Origin: Prevotella intermedia ATCC 25611 = DSM 20706 | GTDB taxonomy: Bacteria > Bacteroidota > Bacteroidia > Bacteroidales > Bacteroidaceae | Reading direction: 5' to 3' | NCBI RefSeq assembly: GCF_001953955.1 | Contig: NZ_CP019300.1 | Coordinates: 1,674,001 to 1,738,000 of the forward strand | Length of the DNA: 64,000 bases | Part shown: positions 16,592-25,817 of the stretch, one piece after another | How positions within the stretch are numbered: position 1 is the stretch's first letter | How the letters are laid out: every line of letters begins with the position of its first letter | Translations under genes and position numbers: made by a program | The notes under the pieces: generated by a model | Databases searched by the model: none | What the model was told of the DNA's origin: nothing | What the model saw: only the letters and a program-made list of their open reading frames with translations

Positions 16592-19321
16592 ATGAGGCGA
16601 ACAAGATACATACTTTTTTCTATATTTGTTTTTCACGCCATTATAGGTTTTGCACAAGATATAACAGGTGGACTTGTCTTGGAAAACCTTACACACCAAC
16701 CAGTTATAGGGGCTTCCATTACGCTTGCTGAAACCAAGAATGTAGTGGCAATAACCGATATGAACGGACGCTTTACGGCGAAAAACATAAATGGAAAAAC
16801 TATCCGTATAAGCTATATCGGATTTAAGCCATTGGTTGCAAAAGCTACCAAAGATGCTACCTACTATTTAGTAGAAGACACAAACGCATTGGCAGAAGTG
16901 GTGGTTACGGCTCAAGAGTCGCGCGGATTGGCTTCTGCCTCTACCATTGGAAAGAAGGCTATGGAGCATTTGCAGCCTTCCACCTTCTCCGACTTGTTGG
17001 AATTGCTGCCTGGTGGACGTTCTGCCGACCCATCGCTGAATAACCCGAACAGCATTCGGCTGCGCGAAGCGGCATCGAACAGTGGTGCAAACTATGCCAC
17101 TTCGTCGCTTGGAACCAGTTTCGTCATCGACGGAGCACCCGTTTCGAACAATGCCAACATGCAGTATATGAAAGGGGCTTGGGACTCGCCTGTTACCAAT
17201 CGCGACTTTACCAATAAGGGCATTGATATGAGAACCATATCGACCGACGATATTGAAAAGGTGGAAATAGTGCGTGGTATTCCTTCCGTGGAATACGGCG
17301 ACCTTACCACGGGACTTGTAAAGATAGAACGCCGTCGTGGTGGCAGCAATCTGAGTGCCCGTTTAAAAGCCGATATGAGCAGCAAACTCTTCTATTTGGC
17401 AAAGGGTTTCGAGTTCGGAAAGCGTTGGACACTTAACATTAGTGCCGACTATCTTGATGCCAATCGCGACCCACGCAATTCGTTGGAGCGTTACTCGCGC
17501 GTTACTTTCTCGGCTCGTAGTGGCGCAACTTGGACAAAAAACAACTATACGCTGAAGTGGACAAACAACTTCGACTATGGCGGTTCGTTCGACGGTGAGA
17601 AGTTAGACCCTGACTTGAACAAAGGAAAAATAGACACTTACAAATCGAAGTACAACCGTTTCGCCTTCAATACGGCACTCAACGTAGCATTCAAACACAA
17701 ACTCTGGTTGAAGTCTGTAAACGCTACGCTCTCTTCAAGTTATCAGCACGATGTCATTTCGCGCACACGTTTGGTGCAATTATCGCAAATGACGCCTGCT
17801 GTAACTACCACTGAGGAAGGCGAATACAACGTTCCCATTCTGCCCTACACCTATTATGGCACCCAAGATGTAGACGGAAAGCCGCTCAATATATTTGCCC
17901 AGCTGAATGCAAAACTGCAGGTTCCATCTACCATCATAGCCAATACGTTGCTTGTTGGTGCATCTTGGACACTGGATAAGAACTATGGCGACGGACAGAT
18001 ATTCGACCCTCTGCGTCCACCTTATACAGGTATTTCCGTCCGACAGCGCAAACTTTCAACTATTCCAGCCATGAGTACGCTTGCCGTTTATGCTGAGGAG
18101 CAGCTGCGCATACCCTTTGCACGCCACACGTTTGAACTAAATGGAGGTATCAGAGCGAGCCAAATGCTTAATCTGCCCACTTCTTACACTATGCACGGAC
18201 ATTGGTATTTCGACCCACGAATGAATCTTGGGTGGTCGTTTCCGCAATTCAAGATAGGTAAATGGGCAACAAACGTCCGCGTACAAGGCGGTGTAGGTCA
18301 GCACACGAAGAATCCAACGATGGAGTATCTCTACCCCGACCCACGCTATTTAGACATTGTGCAGCTCAGCTACTACCACCCCAACAACGATTACAGGGTC
18401 ATCAACGTGCGCACATTCGTTATCGATGCCACCAACAAGGCATTGAAACCAGCCCGCAATCTGAAGTGGGAGTTTGGCACAGACATAAATATAGCAGGCA
18501 ACAACTTCTCTGTTACCTACTTCAAAGAGAATATGACGTCGGGATTCCGCAGCAACACCGTTTACCGTCCCTACACATTCAAGCAATACGACACATCAGG
18601 TATCGACCCCAACAGCATAACGGCTGCACCCGATGTTGCTACCCTACCCTATACCATGGTGCAGGAATTGTTTGGACGAAACGAATATACCAACGGCAGT
18701 CAGACGTTAAAGCGAGGCGTAGAATATACCTTCGCCACACGCCGCATACCGTCGTTGCACACCCGACTTACGGTAAACGGAGCATGGTTCAGAACCATTT
18801 ACCGCAATTCGCAGGTCGTTGCCTACCGTCCTTCAGCGGTTATCGACAACAAACAGATACAGTATGTTGGCTTATACCGCGACAACGACGGTGTGAAAAA
18901 CGAAATGGCAAATACCAATTTCACGTTCGACACCGACATTCCAAAGCTCCGTTTGGGCTTTTCGCTATCGGCTCAGTGCCTTTGGTTCAGCTCTACACAG
19001 CGACTTCCGTTAAGCAACGAACCCGACCAATATATCTCGCCCGACGGCACGATACACGATTGGCAAAAGGAATATGCAAACGACACGTATCTGCGCTTTC
19101 TCGTTCGCAACCACTCGGCAGTTGAATACAAAAAATATATCGTACCTTTTTCTATGAATTTGAACTTAAAGGTAACGAAGAAGTTGCTCAACGACCGCCT
19201 CAACATTGCGATGTTCTGCAACAGAATCTTAGACTACACCCCTGATTACGAACAAAACGGCATCAAGATAAGACGCAGCGTGCGCCCTTATTTTGGCTTG
19301 GAAATCAATGCAAAATTATGA
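16592..19321 (+). CDS. TonB-dependent receptor with carboxypeptidase-regulatory N-domain
   Basis: This 909-residue outer-membrane receptor has a signal peptide (1-22, to FAQ). A carboxypeptidase-D regulatory-like beta-sandwich follows (~23-105, VIGASITLAETKNVVAITDMNGRF), then the linker VVVTAQES, a plug domain (~115-240, with FVIDGAPV and IEKVEIVRGIPSVEYGD) and a long beta-barrel to the C-terminal strand (YFGLEINAKL). It imports an unknown ligand. No SusD homologue is next to it, so it is not a standard polysaccharide-utilization pair. It heads an operon with a lipoprotein (4-bp overlap), an outer-membrane protein, a DUF4876 protein and an M16 peptidase, which points to a protein or peptide-borne ligand, perhaps a metal source. 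Confidence 0.93.
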   Translation: MRRTRYILFSIFVFHAIIGFAQDITGGLVLENLTHQPVIGASITLAETKNVVAITDMNGRFTAKNINGKTIRISYIGFKPLVAKATKDATYYLVEDTNALAEVVVTAQESRGLASASTIGKKAMEHLQPSTFSDLLELLPGGRSADPSLNNPNSIRLREAASNSGANYATSSLGTSFVIDGAPVSNNANMQYMKGAWDSPVTNRDFTNKGIDMRTISTDDIEKVEIVRGIPSVEYGDLTTGLVKIERRRGGSNLSARLKADMSSKLFYLAKGFEFGKRWTLNISADYLDANRDPRNSLERYSRVTFSARSGATWTKNNYTLKWTNNFDYGGSFDGEKLDPDLNKGKIDTYKSKYNRFAFNTALNVAFKHKLWLKSVNATLSSSYQHDVISRTRLVQLSQMTPAVTTTEEGEYNVPILPYTYYGTQDVDGKPLNIFAQLNAKLQVPSTIIANTLLVGASWTLDKNYGDGQIFDPLRPPYTGISVRQRKLSTIPAMSTLAVYAEEQLRIPFARHTFELNGGIRASQMLNLPTSYTMHGHWYFDPRMNLGWSFPQFKIGKWATNVRVQGGVGQHTKNPTMEYLYPDPRYLDIVQLSYYHPNNDYRVINVRTFVIDATNKALKPARNLKWEFGTDINIAGNNFSVTYFKENMTSGFRSNTVYRPYTFKQYDTSGIDPNSITAAPDVATLPYTMVQELFGRNEYTNGSQTLKRGVEYTFATRRIPSLHTRLTVNGAWFRTIYRNSQVVAYRPSAVIDNKQIQYVGLYRDNDGVKNEMANTNFTFDTDIPKLRLGFSLSAQCLWFSSTQRLPLSNEPDQYISPDGTIHDWQKEYANDTYLRFLVRNHSAVEYKKYIVPFSMNLNLKVTKKLLNDRLNIAMFCNRILDYTPDYEQNGIKIRRSVRPYFGLEINAKL

Positions 19322-19701
19322 AACAGGTACTTCAGATAATATTTCTTGCACTCATCGGCACAGCTTTAACAGCCTGCCACAATAGCACCGACGACTATAT
19401 GGCTTCGGTTACCATCGTTATCAACGGTGGCGATACTTTGCGAATAGACCGTGTTCAGGCAACCGCCACCATAAGAAACCTCAACACAAAGCAGGTTATC
19501 ACTTCCACAAACTTCAATGGCAACACCCTTAAACAGCAGTTGCTGCGTGGTGCTTATCAGGTTAGTGTAGACGGCAGCATACAATACACCAACCAAAAGC
19601 AGCAAACCCGCATACGTTCGTTTCTCAGTCAGACCGATTTTATTGCCTTTGGCGACAGCGACGACTACACTCTTGAAATGAAACCCATATTTACAGATTA
19701 A
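19318..19701 (+). CDS. Small lipoprotein of the TonB/M16 operon
   Basis: This 127-residue protein has a lipoprotein signal (LIGTALTAC, Cys ~20). The mature part is a small beta-sandwich (VTIVINGGDTLRIDRVQATATIRNL) with a transthyretin-like look and threonine/glutamine-rich strands. The ATG overlaps the receptor stop by 4 bp and the next gene begins directly after its stop, so translation is coupled. It is probably surface-exposed or periplasmic and works with the receptor. No known family is recognised with confidence. Confidence 0.75.
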   Translation: MKQVLQIIFLALIGTALTACHNSTDDYMASVTIVINGGDTLRIDRVQATATIRNLNTKQVITSTNFNGNTLKQQLLRGAYQVSVDGSIQYTNQKQQTRIRSFLSQTDFIAFGDSDDYTLEMKPIFTD

Positions 19702-21210
19702 ATGAGAATACTCCGACTGCTATATATTATAATAGGTGTAGCATCTGGCAACCTTGCCTTCGCGCAAGATTCGGCACGCTATGAGAGGGCAACCATTGCG
19801 AATCTGCCTTGTCGAACAGCTTGGCAGAACCCTGCTGTCTACGGTACTGCCTTTCGGTTTACACAAAACGAACTTATGCTGACAGCCTGTTACTCGCACG
19901 CATCAGCCCCTTTGCTGCTTGAAAAAGGCGACGGACATTCGGCAGCAGAAGCCAAAACCACAGCCTATATTCGCCTTTCCAACCATACAACAGTGTGGGG
20001 TAAAGCAGCATATACAACCAAAAGAACGTCCAACATACGGTGGAACTCCACTTCCGACTACGATTTGCTTGCTCCATACGTACTTGCCGATACCGTAGGA
20101 GGCAACACACAGGGCGAAAGATACACCTTTTCGGGAGGCTACGCCACAGCTATTGGCAAATGGAACGTAGGTGCCGAGATGCTGTTCCGTGCCGAACAAG
20201 AATGGAGAAACCGCGACCCGCGTATGCGTGGCATTGTTTCCGACCTTACAATAAAAGTTGGTGCAGCCTATCAGACCGCAGGCAACTACCAGCTGGGGGC
20301 ATCTCTTTCGGGCAATATATACAAACAATCGAACGATGTAGACCTATACAACGAACAGGGAGGAGCAGCCCAATACGTGATGACGGGGTTGGGAACGCAC
20401 TACAAACGCTTCTCTGGCTTTGCTTCCGATGTAAACTATACGGGTAGTGGAAGTACACTTCTGCTTTCGGCGCAACCGCTTACGCAACGTGGCTTCTATG
20501 GCGATATAACATTAGAGAGCAGCCGTTATAAACGTATCAGCAACGAATACAACTCGTTACCGCTCACAACGTTATACAACAACAATGCAGCTATAACCGC
20601 AGGCTACAGAAACAAGGGCGCAAAAAGCCAATGGGCAACATTCGCGCACTACGCTTTCGACTGCAAGCACGGCGACGAACACGTTGCAGGCGATGCCGTT
20701 GCAGGTGTTTATCCTGTATTGGCAGACCTCACAATGTACAAGCATTACCGCACTACGGCATACGCAGGCGCCATGTTTACTGCTCTTTCAAGAAGTCAAT
20801 GGACTATCGGAGCAAAACTGGGCTACATTTCCAACCGCTCAAAATATGTTTATCCGAGCAGAAAAATAAACTTTTCGCACATTTTCACCGAAGCTACCAC
20901 ACAGTTGTTGTCGCACATTGGCAAACGTTGGCTTACCGATTGCCAACTAACGGCTACTTATTTTGCAAAGGCAAATGCAACCATTGATATGCCATACACC
21001 GATATGGAGCCCTTCTTTGTGCAGATGGTAAACTACAATTATATACAGCAGCGTGCCAGCTATGGGCATATCAACGCCCGATTTCGCACCGACTACAAGC
21101 TCAACAACCCACGTTATGGTATGTTTGCCGAACTACAAGGCGCAACAACCTTCACGTCAGAACATAAAAAACAAACGACGATGAGCCTTACAATGGGGCT
21201 TACGTTCTAA
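19702..21210 (+). CDS. Outer-membrane beta-barrel protein (DUF6850 type)
   Basis: This 502-residue protein has a signal peptide (MRILRLLYIIIGVASGNLAFAQ). Amphipathic beta-strands run through the whole length and it ends in a strand (TMSLTMGLTF), as outer-membrane barrels do. It has no plug or TonB box, so it is not a gated receptor. Order and size match the DUF6850 proteins that accompany DUF4876 proteins and TonB receptors in Bacteroidales, an assignment made from memory of the family. It starts immediately after the stop of the small lipoprotein. Its role may be to scaffold the receptor or to export or bind the ligand. Confidence 0.75.
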   Translation: MRILRLLYIIIGVASGNLAFAQDSARYERATIANLPCRTAWQNPAVYGTAFRFTQNELMLTACYSHASAPLLLEKGDGHSAAEAKTTAYIRLSNHTTVWGKAAYTTKRTSNIRWNSTSDYDLLAPYVLADTVGGNTQGERYTFSGGYATAIGKWNVGAEMLFRAEQEWRNRDPRMRGIVSDLTIKVGAAYQTAGNYQLGASLSGNIYKQSNDVDLYNEQGGAAQYVMTGLGTHYKRFSGFASDVNYTGSGSTLLLSAQPLTQRGFYGDITLESSRYKRISNEYNSLPLTTLYNNNAAITAGYRNKGAKSQWATFAHYAFDCKHGDEHVAGDAVAGVYPVLADLTMYKHYRTTAYAGAMFTALSRSQWTIGAKLGYISNRSKYVYPSRKINFSHIFTEATTQLLSHIGKRWLTDCQLTATYFAKANATIDMPYTDMEPFFVQMVNYNYIQQRASYGHINARFRTDYKLNNPRYGMFAELQGATTFTSEHKKQTTMSLTMGLTF

Positions 21211-21245
21211 ATAAATTATTCAGTAATCAATTAAATAGAAAGAAA

Positions 21246-22469
21246 ATGACAAAGAAAATTTTAATGAGCACAATGCTGCTCTTAGTTATGTGTCTTGATT
21301 TTGTGTCTTGTTCAGACGACAAGGACCAGCCAACAGCAACCTCTTCGGTGGTTATCAATCTTGAAATGCCGCTTACAATCCAAGGCGGAGAGCTCACCGA
21401 TGCACAGATTGTACTTATCAACAAGAAGTCTGCACAACCCTATACAACACAGCAGATTAAGAAAACAGACAACGGTTACACAGCAACCATAGAGAATGTA
21501 CCCGTAGGTTCGTACTCGGTAGTGGCTGTTGGAACTGCCAAATTTACGGCAGACGGCAATCAAACCACCACCCAGGTGAAAGCTACGAACGAGAATGTAG
21601 AGATTGTTGATAACCAATCAGGCAACACCGTTAAGCTCTTGTTCAACGTTTTCACAGGTAAAGAAGGCTTTGTAATCTCTGAAATATTCTTCCGTGGCTC
21701 ACCAAGAGACGGCGGTGCTCCATACAACAGAGACCAATACTTTAAGATTACCAACAACAGCGACCAGATTTTGTATGCCGACAGCATTATTATCATGGAG
21801 TCAGCTTTCAGAAACGACAATCCACAGAAGTATCTGAAGGACTTGCGTAACGAAGGTTTTGCCGCACAAGCCATTTATATGATACCTGGAAGCGGAAAAG
21901 ATGTTCCTGTAAAGCCAGGCGAAAGCCTTTTGATAGCACTGAATGCAAAAGACCATAAATCAGTAAACGGTGCCTCTTTCGACCTCAGCAAGGCTGACTT
22001 TGAGTTCTACGATGAGTCTAAGGTAAGCGTAAAGGACGAGGACAACCCATCTGTCAAGAACCTCGACAAGTGGTATTGCTATACCCAGTCTTTCTTCGTT
22101 CTCAACATGCACGGCAACAATGCCTATGCAATAGCTAAGATTCGTAGCACAAAAGACGACTTCCTAAAGAACAATACGTACGATGCAGAATACTACGCTA
22201 CCAACGGTAAGCTGATGACAACCAAAGCCTACTTCGTTCCAAATGCGTGGATTATTGATGCTGTAAACCTCTCTTACAAGGACAACGACCACCAATGGCG
22301 CGTAATGTCTATATTGCTCGACAAGGGCTATACTTATTGTTCAGACAACAAAAACGACAAGAGCGGTATTGGAACAGCCGTAGTACGCAAAGTGGCAAAC
22401 GGCAAATATGCCGATACCAACAACTCGACCGAAGACTTCACACCGAAGGCTACACCAACCGTCAAGTAA
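21246..22469 (+). CDS. DUF4876 lipoprotein with lamin-tail-like domain
   Basis: This 407-residue lipoprotein has a signal with lipobox LDFVSC (Cys ~22). Residues ~35-105 form a carboxypeptidase-regulatory/prealbumin-like domain (ATIENVPVGSYSVVAVG). Residues ~135-380 begin VISEIFFRGSPRDGG and include QYFKITNNSDQILYADS, the pattern of a lamin-tail-like beta-sandwich. The whole matches DUF4876. It is probably anchored on the outer membrane surface next to the receptor encoded three genes upstream. The gap to the previous gene is 35 bp. It is followed by a strong terminator hairpin before the peptidase gene. Confidence 0.8.
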   Translation: MTKKILMSTMLLLVMCLDFVSCSDDKDQPTATSSVVINLEMPLTIQGGELTDAQIVLINKKSAQPYTTQQIKKTDNGYTATIENVPVGSYSVVAVGTAKFTADGNQTTTQVKATNENVEIVDNQSGNTVKLLFNVFTGKEGFVISEIFFRGSPRDGGAPYNRDQYFKITNNSDQILYADSIIIMESAFRNDNPQKYLKDLRNEGFAAQAIYMIPGSGKDVPVKPGESLLIALNAKDHKSVNGASFDLSKADFEFYDESKVSVKDEDNPSVKNLDKWYCYTQSFFVLNMHGNNAYAIAKIRSTKDDFLKNNTYDAEYYATNGKLMTTKAYFVPNAWIIDAVNLSYKDNDHQWRVMSILLDKGYTYCSDNKNDKSGIGTAVVRKVANGKYADTNNSTEDFTPKATPTVK

Positions 22470-22477
22470 ATTTCTCT

Positions 22478-22520
22478 AAGCTGTTGGAGGCGCGAAAAGC
22501 GTTCTCCAACAGCTTTTTTT
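22478..22520 (+). terminator. Strong internal terminator between the DUF4876 and M16 genes
   Basis: AAGCTGTTGGAG (22478) pairs perfectly with CTCCAACAGCTT (22504), followed by a T-run. The peptidase start codon is at 22536, leaving about 15 bp, too little for a promoter. The peptidase must therefore depend on read-through or on a promoter inside the upstream gene. Confidence 0.9.
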
Positions 22521-22535
22521 CATTATAAAAACATT

Positions 22536-25346
22536 ATGAACAAACTTTTTTCACAGCTGTTTGTCGCACTCCTCCTGCCGCTTTCGCTATCGGCACAGAC
22601 GATGGAGACGGACAAGTCGTACAGAATGGGTAAGCTGGAAAACGGACTTACCTATTATATTCGCCACAATTCTAAAGAACCAAACCTTGCTGATTTCTAC
22701 ATCGCACAGCGTGTTGGGTCTATTCTGGAAGAGCCTCGCCAGCGTGGTTTGGCACATTTCTTGGAACACATGGCGTTCAATGGCACAAAGAACTTTCAAG
22801 GAAAAGGCAGCTCATTGGGCGTTGTGCCTTGGTGCGAAAGCATCGGTGTGAAGTTCGGAACAAACCTAAACGCCTACACCAGCGTAGAACAAACCGTCTA
22901 CAATGTATCTGCCGTTCCTGTAAAACGTGAGGGGATTGTAGATTCTACTTTGCTTATTCTGCACGACTGGAGCCACTTCCTGTTGCTCAACGACGACGAA
23001 ATAGACAAAGAACGTGGTGTTATCCACGAGGAATGGCGCACACGTCGGGCTGGAATGGCTGTGCAACGTATGATGGAACGTGTGCTTCCCGTAGTCTACA
23101 AAGGCACGAAATACGAGGATTGCCTGCCTATTGGCTCGATGGATATTGTAGACAACTTCCCTTATAAAGACCTGCGCGACTACTATCAGAAATGGTATCG
23201 CCCCGACTTGCAAGCCATTATCGTGGTGGGCGACATTGATGTGGACAAGATGGAACAGAAAATCCGCCGCACATTTGCCGACGTTCCGAAGCCCACAAAC
23301 CCTGTCGAAAGAGTTTACTATCCCGTTGCCAACAACGACAAAATGATAGTTGCCATCGACAAAGACACCGAGCAACCCATTATGCTCGTAAATCTCTACA
23401 TGAAACAGGAAGCCACTCCCGACAGCGAAAAGAACCTTGTGGCAACTGCTCGTAAGAGTTATGTAACAGAACTCGTTACCTCTATGATAAACAGTCGCCT
23501 TGCCGACATTAAGAGACAAGCCACACCACCTTTCCACAGTGCATCGGTGGGCGCAGGACAATTCCTTATTTCAAAAACGAAAGATGCCTTTTCGCTTTCG
23601 TTCGGCTGCCTGCAAGAGAACGTGAAAGGTTCGTTCCAAGCTGCCATTGCCGAAACACAGCGTGCCCGACAGCACGGTTTCACGGAAAGCGAATTGCAGC
23701 GTGCAAAGGCAGGATTCCTGAAAGCAGCCGAACGCAGATACACCGAACGCAACGACCGTCGCAACCGTTACTTTGTAAAGGCAGCACTGCAAAACTTCTT
23801 GGCAAGCGAACCGATAACGACAGCCGAATACGATTACAGGCTGATGCAGCAGTTCGACAAGGAAGTTACGCTGACCGACGTGAACAAGGAGGTTGCCGAG
23901 CTTGTTTCAAACAAGAACCAAGTGCTTACGATATATGCGCCCGACAAACCCAACTTCCCCATTGCCGACGCACAAACCTTTGAGAAATATGTGCTCGATG
24001 CGCAAGCAAAGAAGTACGAACCTTACAAGGAGGAGTCTGCAGGAAAAGAACTCATAGACAAACTGCCGAAGAAAGGCAAGATAAAGAGCGAGCAGAACTG
24101 GGGCAAGTTCGGTGCAAAGAAACTTGTATTGAGCAACGGCGTAGAGGTCTATGTGAAGCCTACGGACTATGCAAAAGACCAAATCAGCATGCGTTTCTTC
24201 GGCGAAGGCGGCACATCGCTCTACCCCGACACCGATGCGCTGAATTTCCACATGCTTACAAGTGCCATTACCGATGCAGGAGTGGGCAAGTTCGACAACA
24301 TCCAGCTTAGCCGAATGCTCAGCGGAAAATCGGTTCGCATAAGTCCAAGTATCGGCTACGAAACGCAAGCCATCAACGGCAACTCCTCAGTAAAGGACTT
24401 GCAGACACTCTTGGAACTCACTTACCTTTACTTTACTGCCCCTCGCAAAGATGCAGAAAAGTTCAAAGGCAGCATTGCCACTATGCGCTCGTTCCTCAAA
24501 AACCGCGAAGCCAACCCACAAGTGGCTTACAACGACTCGGTTTCGGCTATTCTTTACGGCAACCACCCACGTTTGCAATCCATTAAGACAAGCAACATCG
24601 ACCGTGTGTCGTACGACCGCATTTGGCAAATCTACAATGAACGCTTCAGCGATGCGTCAGGCTTTAAAATGGTCTTGGTAGGCAACATCGATATGGAAAA
24701 GCTACGCCCACTGCTCTGTCAGTATGTTGCAACACTGCCGTCAAAGGGGAAACGTGATACAGTAAAAGACACTTACCCTGCGGTGCGCGACGCAAACGAA
24801 ACGCATACCTTCAAGAAGAAGATGAACACACCTTCTACCTTGGTGAGCGTTTTCTATACTTTCGACGAACCTTACACGGCAAAGGCTGACCTCGCACTCG
24901 ATGTTTTCAAACGTGTACTGACCATTGCTTACACCGATTCGATACGCGAGGAGAAAGGTGGAACGTATGGCGTAAGCGTGCAGAGCGAACTCGACAGGAA
25001 CTCAAAGCCTACTACCTTGATAAAGATAGGCTTCCGCACCGACCCTGCAAAATACGAAATGCTGATGCCCATCGTTTACAGGCAGATAGAGAACATTGCC
25101 AACAATGGACCGTTGGCAGAGAGTATGGCGAAAGTAAAGACATACCTGCTGAAAGCATACCAACAGAATGCTATCACGAACAACTATTGGGACTATGTTA
25201 TTTACAACTATCTGCGACACGGCGTAGACTTCCACACAGGTTATGAAGACCTTCTGAACGGAATTACTGCGCAAGACATACAGCAGATTGCAAAAGATAT
25301 GCTGAAGTCCAACCGCCGCATCGAAATAACAATGATGCCAGAGTAA
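22536..25346 (+). CDS. M16 family zinc metallopeptidase, two-domain, exported
   Basis: This 936-residue protein has a signal peptide (MNKLFSQLFVALLLPLSLSA). The inverted zinc motif HFLEH is at 74-78, and the third ligand region ERGVIHEEW is near 160. Residues ~20-480 form the catalytic half and ~505-930 the homologous, inactive half without HxxEH, as in PqqL/pitrilysin-type enzymes. M16 enzymes enclose and cut peptides or small proteins. In Pectobacterium, FusC is an M16 protease that processes ferredoxin imported by the TonB receptor FusA, and E. coli PqqL is similar. This operon offers a comparable pairing, so periplasmic processing of an imported protein is a fair inference. A strong terminator precedes it. 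Confidence 0.92.
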   Translation: MNKLFSQLFVALLLPLSLSAQTMETDKSYRMGKLENGLTYYIRHNSKEPNLADFYIAQRVGSILEEPRQRGLAHFLEHMAFNGTKNFQGKGSSLGVVPWCESIGVKFGTNLNAYTSVEQTVYNVSAVPVKREGIVDSTLLILHDWSHFLLLNDDEIDKERGVIHEEWRTRRAGMAVQRMMERVLPVVYKGTKYEDCLPIGSMDIVDNFPYKDLRDYYQKWYRPDLQAIIVVGDIDVDKMEQKIRRTFADVPKPTNPVERVYYPVANNDKMIVAIDKDTEQPIMLVNLYMKQEATPDSEKNLVATARKSYVTELVTSMINSRLADIKRQATPPFHSASVGAGQFLISKTKDAFSLSFGCLQENVKGSFQAAIAETQRARQHGFTESELQRAKAGFLKAAERRYTERNDRRNRYFVKAALQNFLASEPITTAEYDYRLMQQFDKEVTLTDVNKEVAELVSNKNQVLTIYAPDKPNFPIADAQTFEKYVLDAQAKKYEPYKEESAGKELIDKLPKKGKIKSEQNWGKFGAKKLVLSNGVEVYVKPTDYAKDQISMRFFGEGGTSLYPDTDALNFHMLTSAITDAGVGKFDNIQLSRMLSGKSVRISPSIGYETQAINGNSSVKDLQTLLELTYLYFTAPRKDAEKFKGSIATMRSFLKNREANPQVAYNDSVSAILYGNHPRLQSIKTSNIDRVSYDRIWQIYNERFSDASGFKMVLVGNIDMEKLRPLLCQYVATLPSKGKRDTVKDTYPAVRDANETHTFKKKMNTPSTLVSVFYTFDEPYTAKADLALDVFKRVLTIAYTDSIREEKGGTYGVSVQSELDRNSKPTTLIKIGFRTDPAKYEMLMPIVYRQIENIANNGPLAESMAKVKTYLLKAYQQNAITNNYWDYVIYNYLRHGVDFHTGYEDLLNGITAQDIQQIAKDMLKSNRRIEITMMPE

Positions 25347-25354
25347 GACTGAAC

Positions 25355-25396
25355 AGGGCTGCTTTTCACGAAACCGAAAGGCAGCCCTATTATTTT
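25355..25396 (+). terminator. Probable terminator after the M16 gene
   Basis: AGGGCTGC (25355) pairs with GCAGCCCT (25381), extended by TTTTC/GAAAG, then ATTATTTT. The T-run is interrupted, so termination may be partial. Confidence 0.65.
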
Positions 25397-25436
25397 CATT
25401 CACAGCGATTTACGCTACAAAAACATTTCTCTGCCA

Positions 25437-25524
25437 ATTTCTTTACACGTAAATAAATATTTATTTACGTGTAAAGAAATATTTACTTACACGTAGAAAA
25501 AGAATTATTTACGTGTAAATAATT
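25437..25524. repeat. 88-bp palindrome array, ACGTGTAAA type, copy 1
   Basis: ACGT cores lie at 25447, 25467, 25491 and 25511, alternating in direction (TTACACGTAAA / TTTACGTGTAA). Bases 25437-25480 are a perfect 44-bp palindrome. The same array occurs at 39797 and 59535. It lies after the M16 terminator. The rest of the gap to 25615 shows no ORF. Confidence 0.9.
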
Positions 25525-25614
25525 TGCCGATGTGCAGCAAGAACAGCATAGAATCTTGGTATTGACAAGGAGAAAATAGCTGTAAAACGTGCATTGAACC
25601 AACATATTGAAAAC

Positions 25615-25659
25615 AAAAAGAGAGTATACCAAAAGTTTGTTTCGGCATACTCTCTTTTT
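25615..25659. terminator. Orphan intrinsic terminator, possible small-RNA end
   Basis: AAAAAGAGAGTAT (25615) pairs with ATACTCTCTTTTT (25647), a 13-bp stem with T-run on both strands. No coding region ends here: the M16 gene ended 270 bp earlier with its own hairpin. It may close a short untranslated transcript or shield holB from read-through. Confidence 0.7.
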
Positions 25660-25735
25660 CGTACAGTAACTATGCAGGAACAGAAACATTCGCCGAATAG
25701 TTCCATTTTTCGACATATTATTCGTTTTTATTTAT

Positions 25736-25743
25736 TAACTTTG
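25736..25743 (+). promoter_or_regulatory. -7 box upstream of holB
   Basis: TAACTTTG matches TAnnTTTG and lies 75 bp above the holB ATG. The -33 region is AT-rich without a clear TTTG. Confidence 0.6.
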
Positions 25744-25817
25744 CGGTCTAAAGGCTTTTGTAGGAAGAACAAGAAATTTCAGAAGACTTTCAAAGATTTA
25801 AGCAACAAGAGAAAGAA

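Noticed and set aside
18262..19125. 287-codon ORF in another frame inside the TonB receptor gene
   Set aside because: It overlaps a clear receptor barrel in full, and its product is rich in Arg/His/Gln as expected from an out-of-frame reading.
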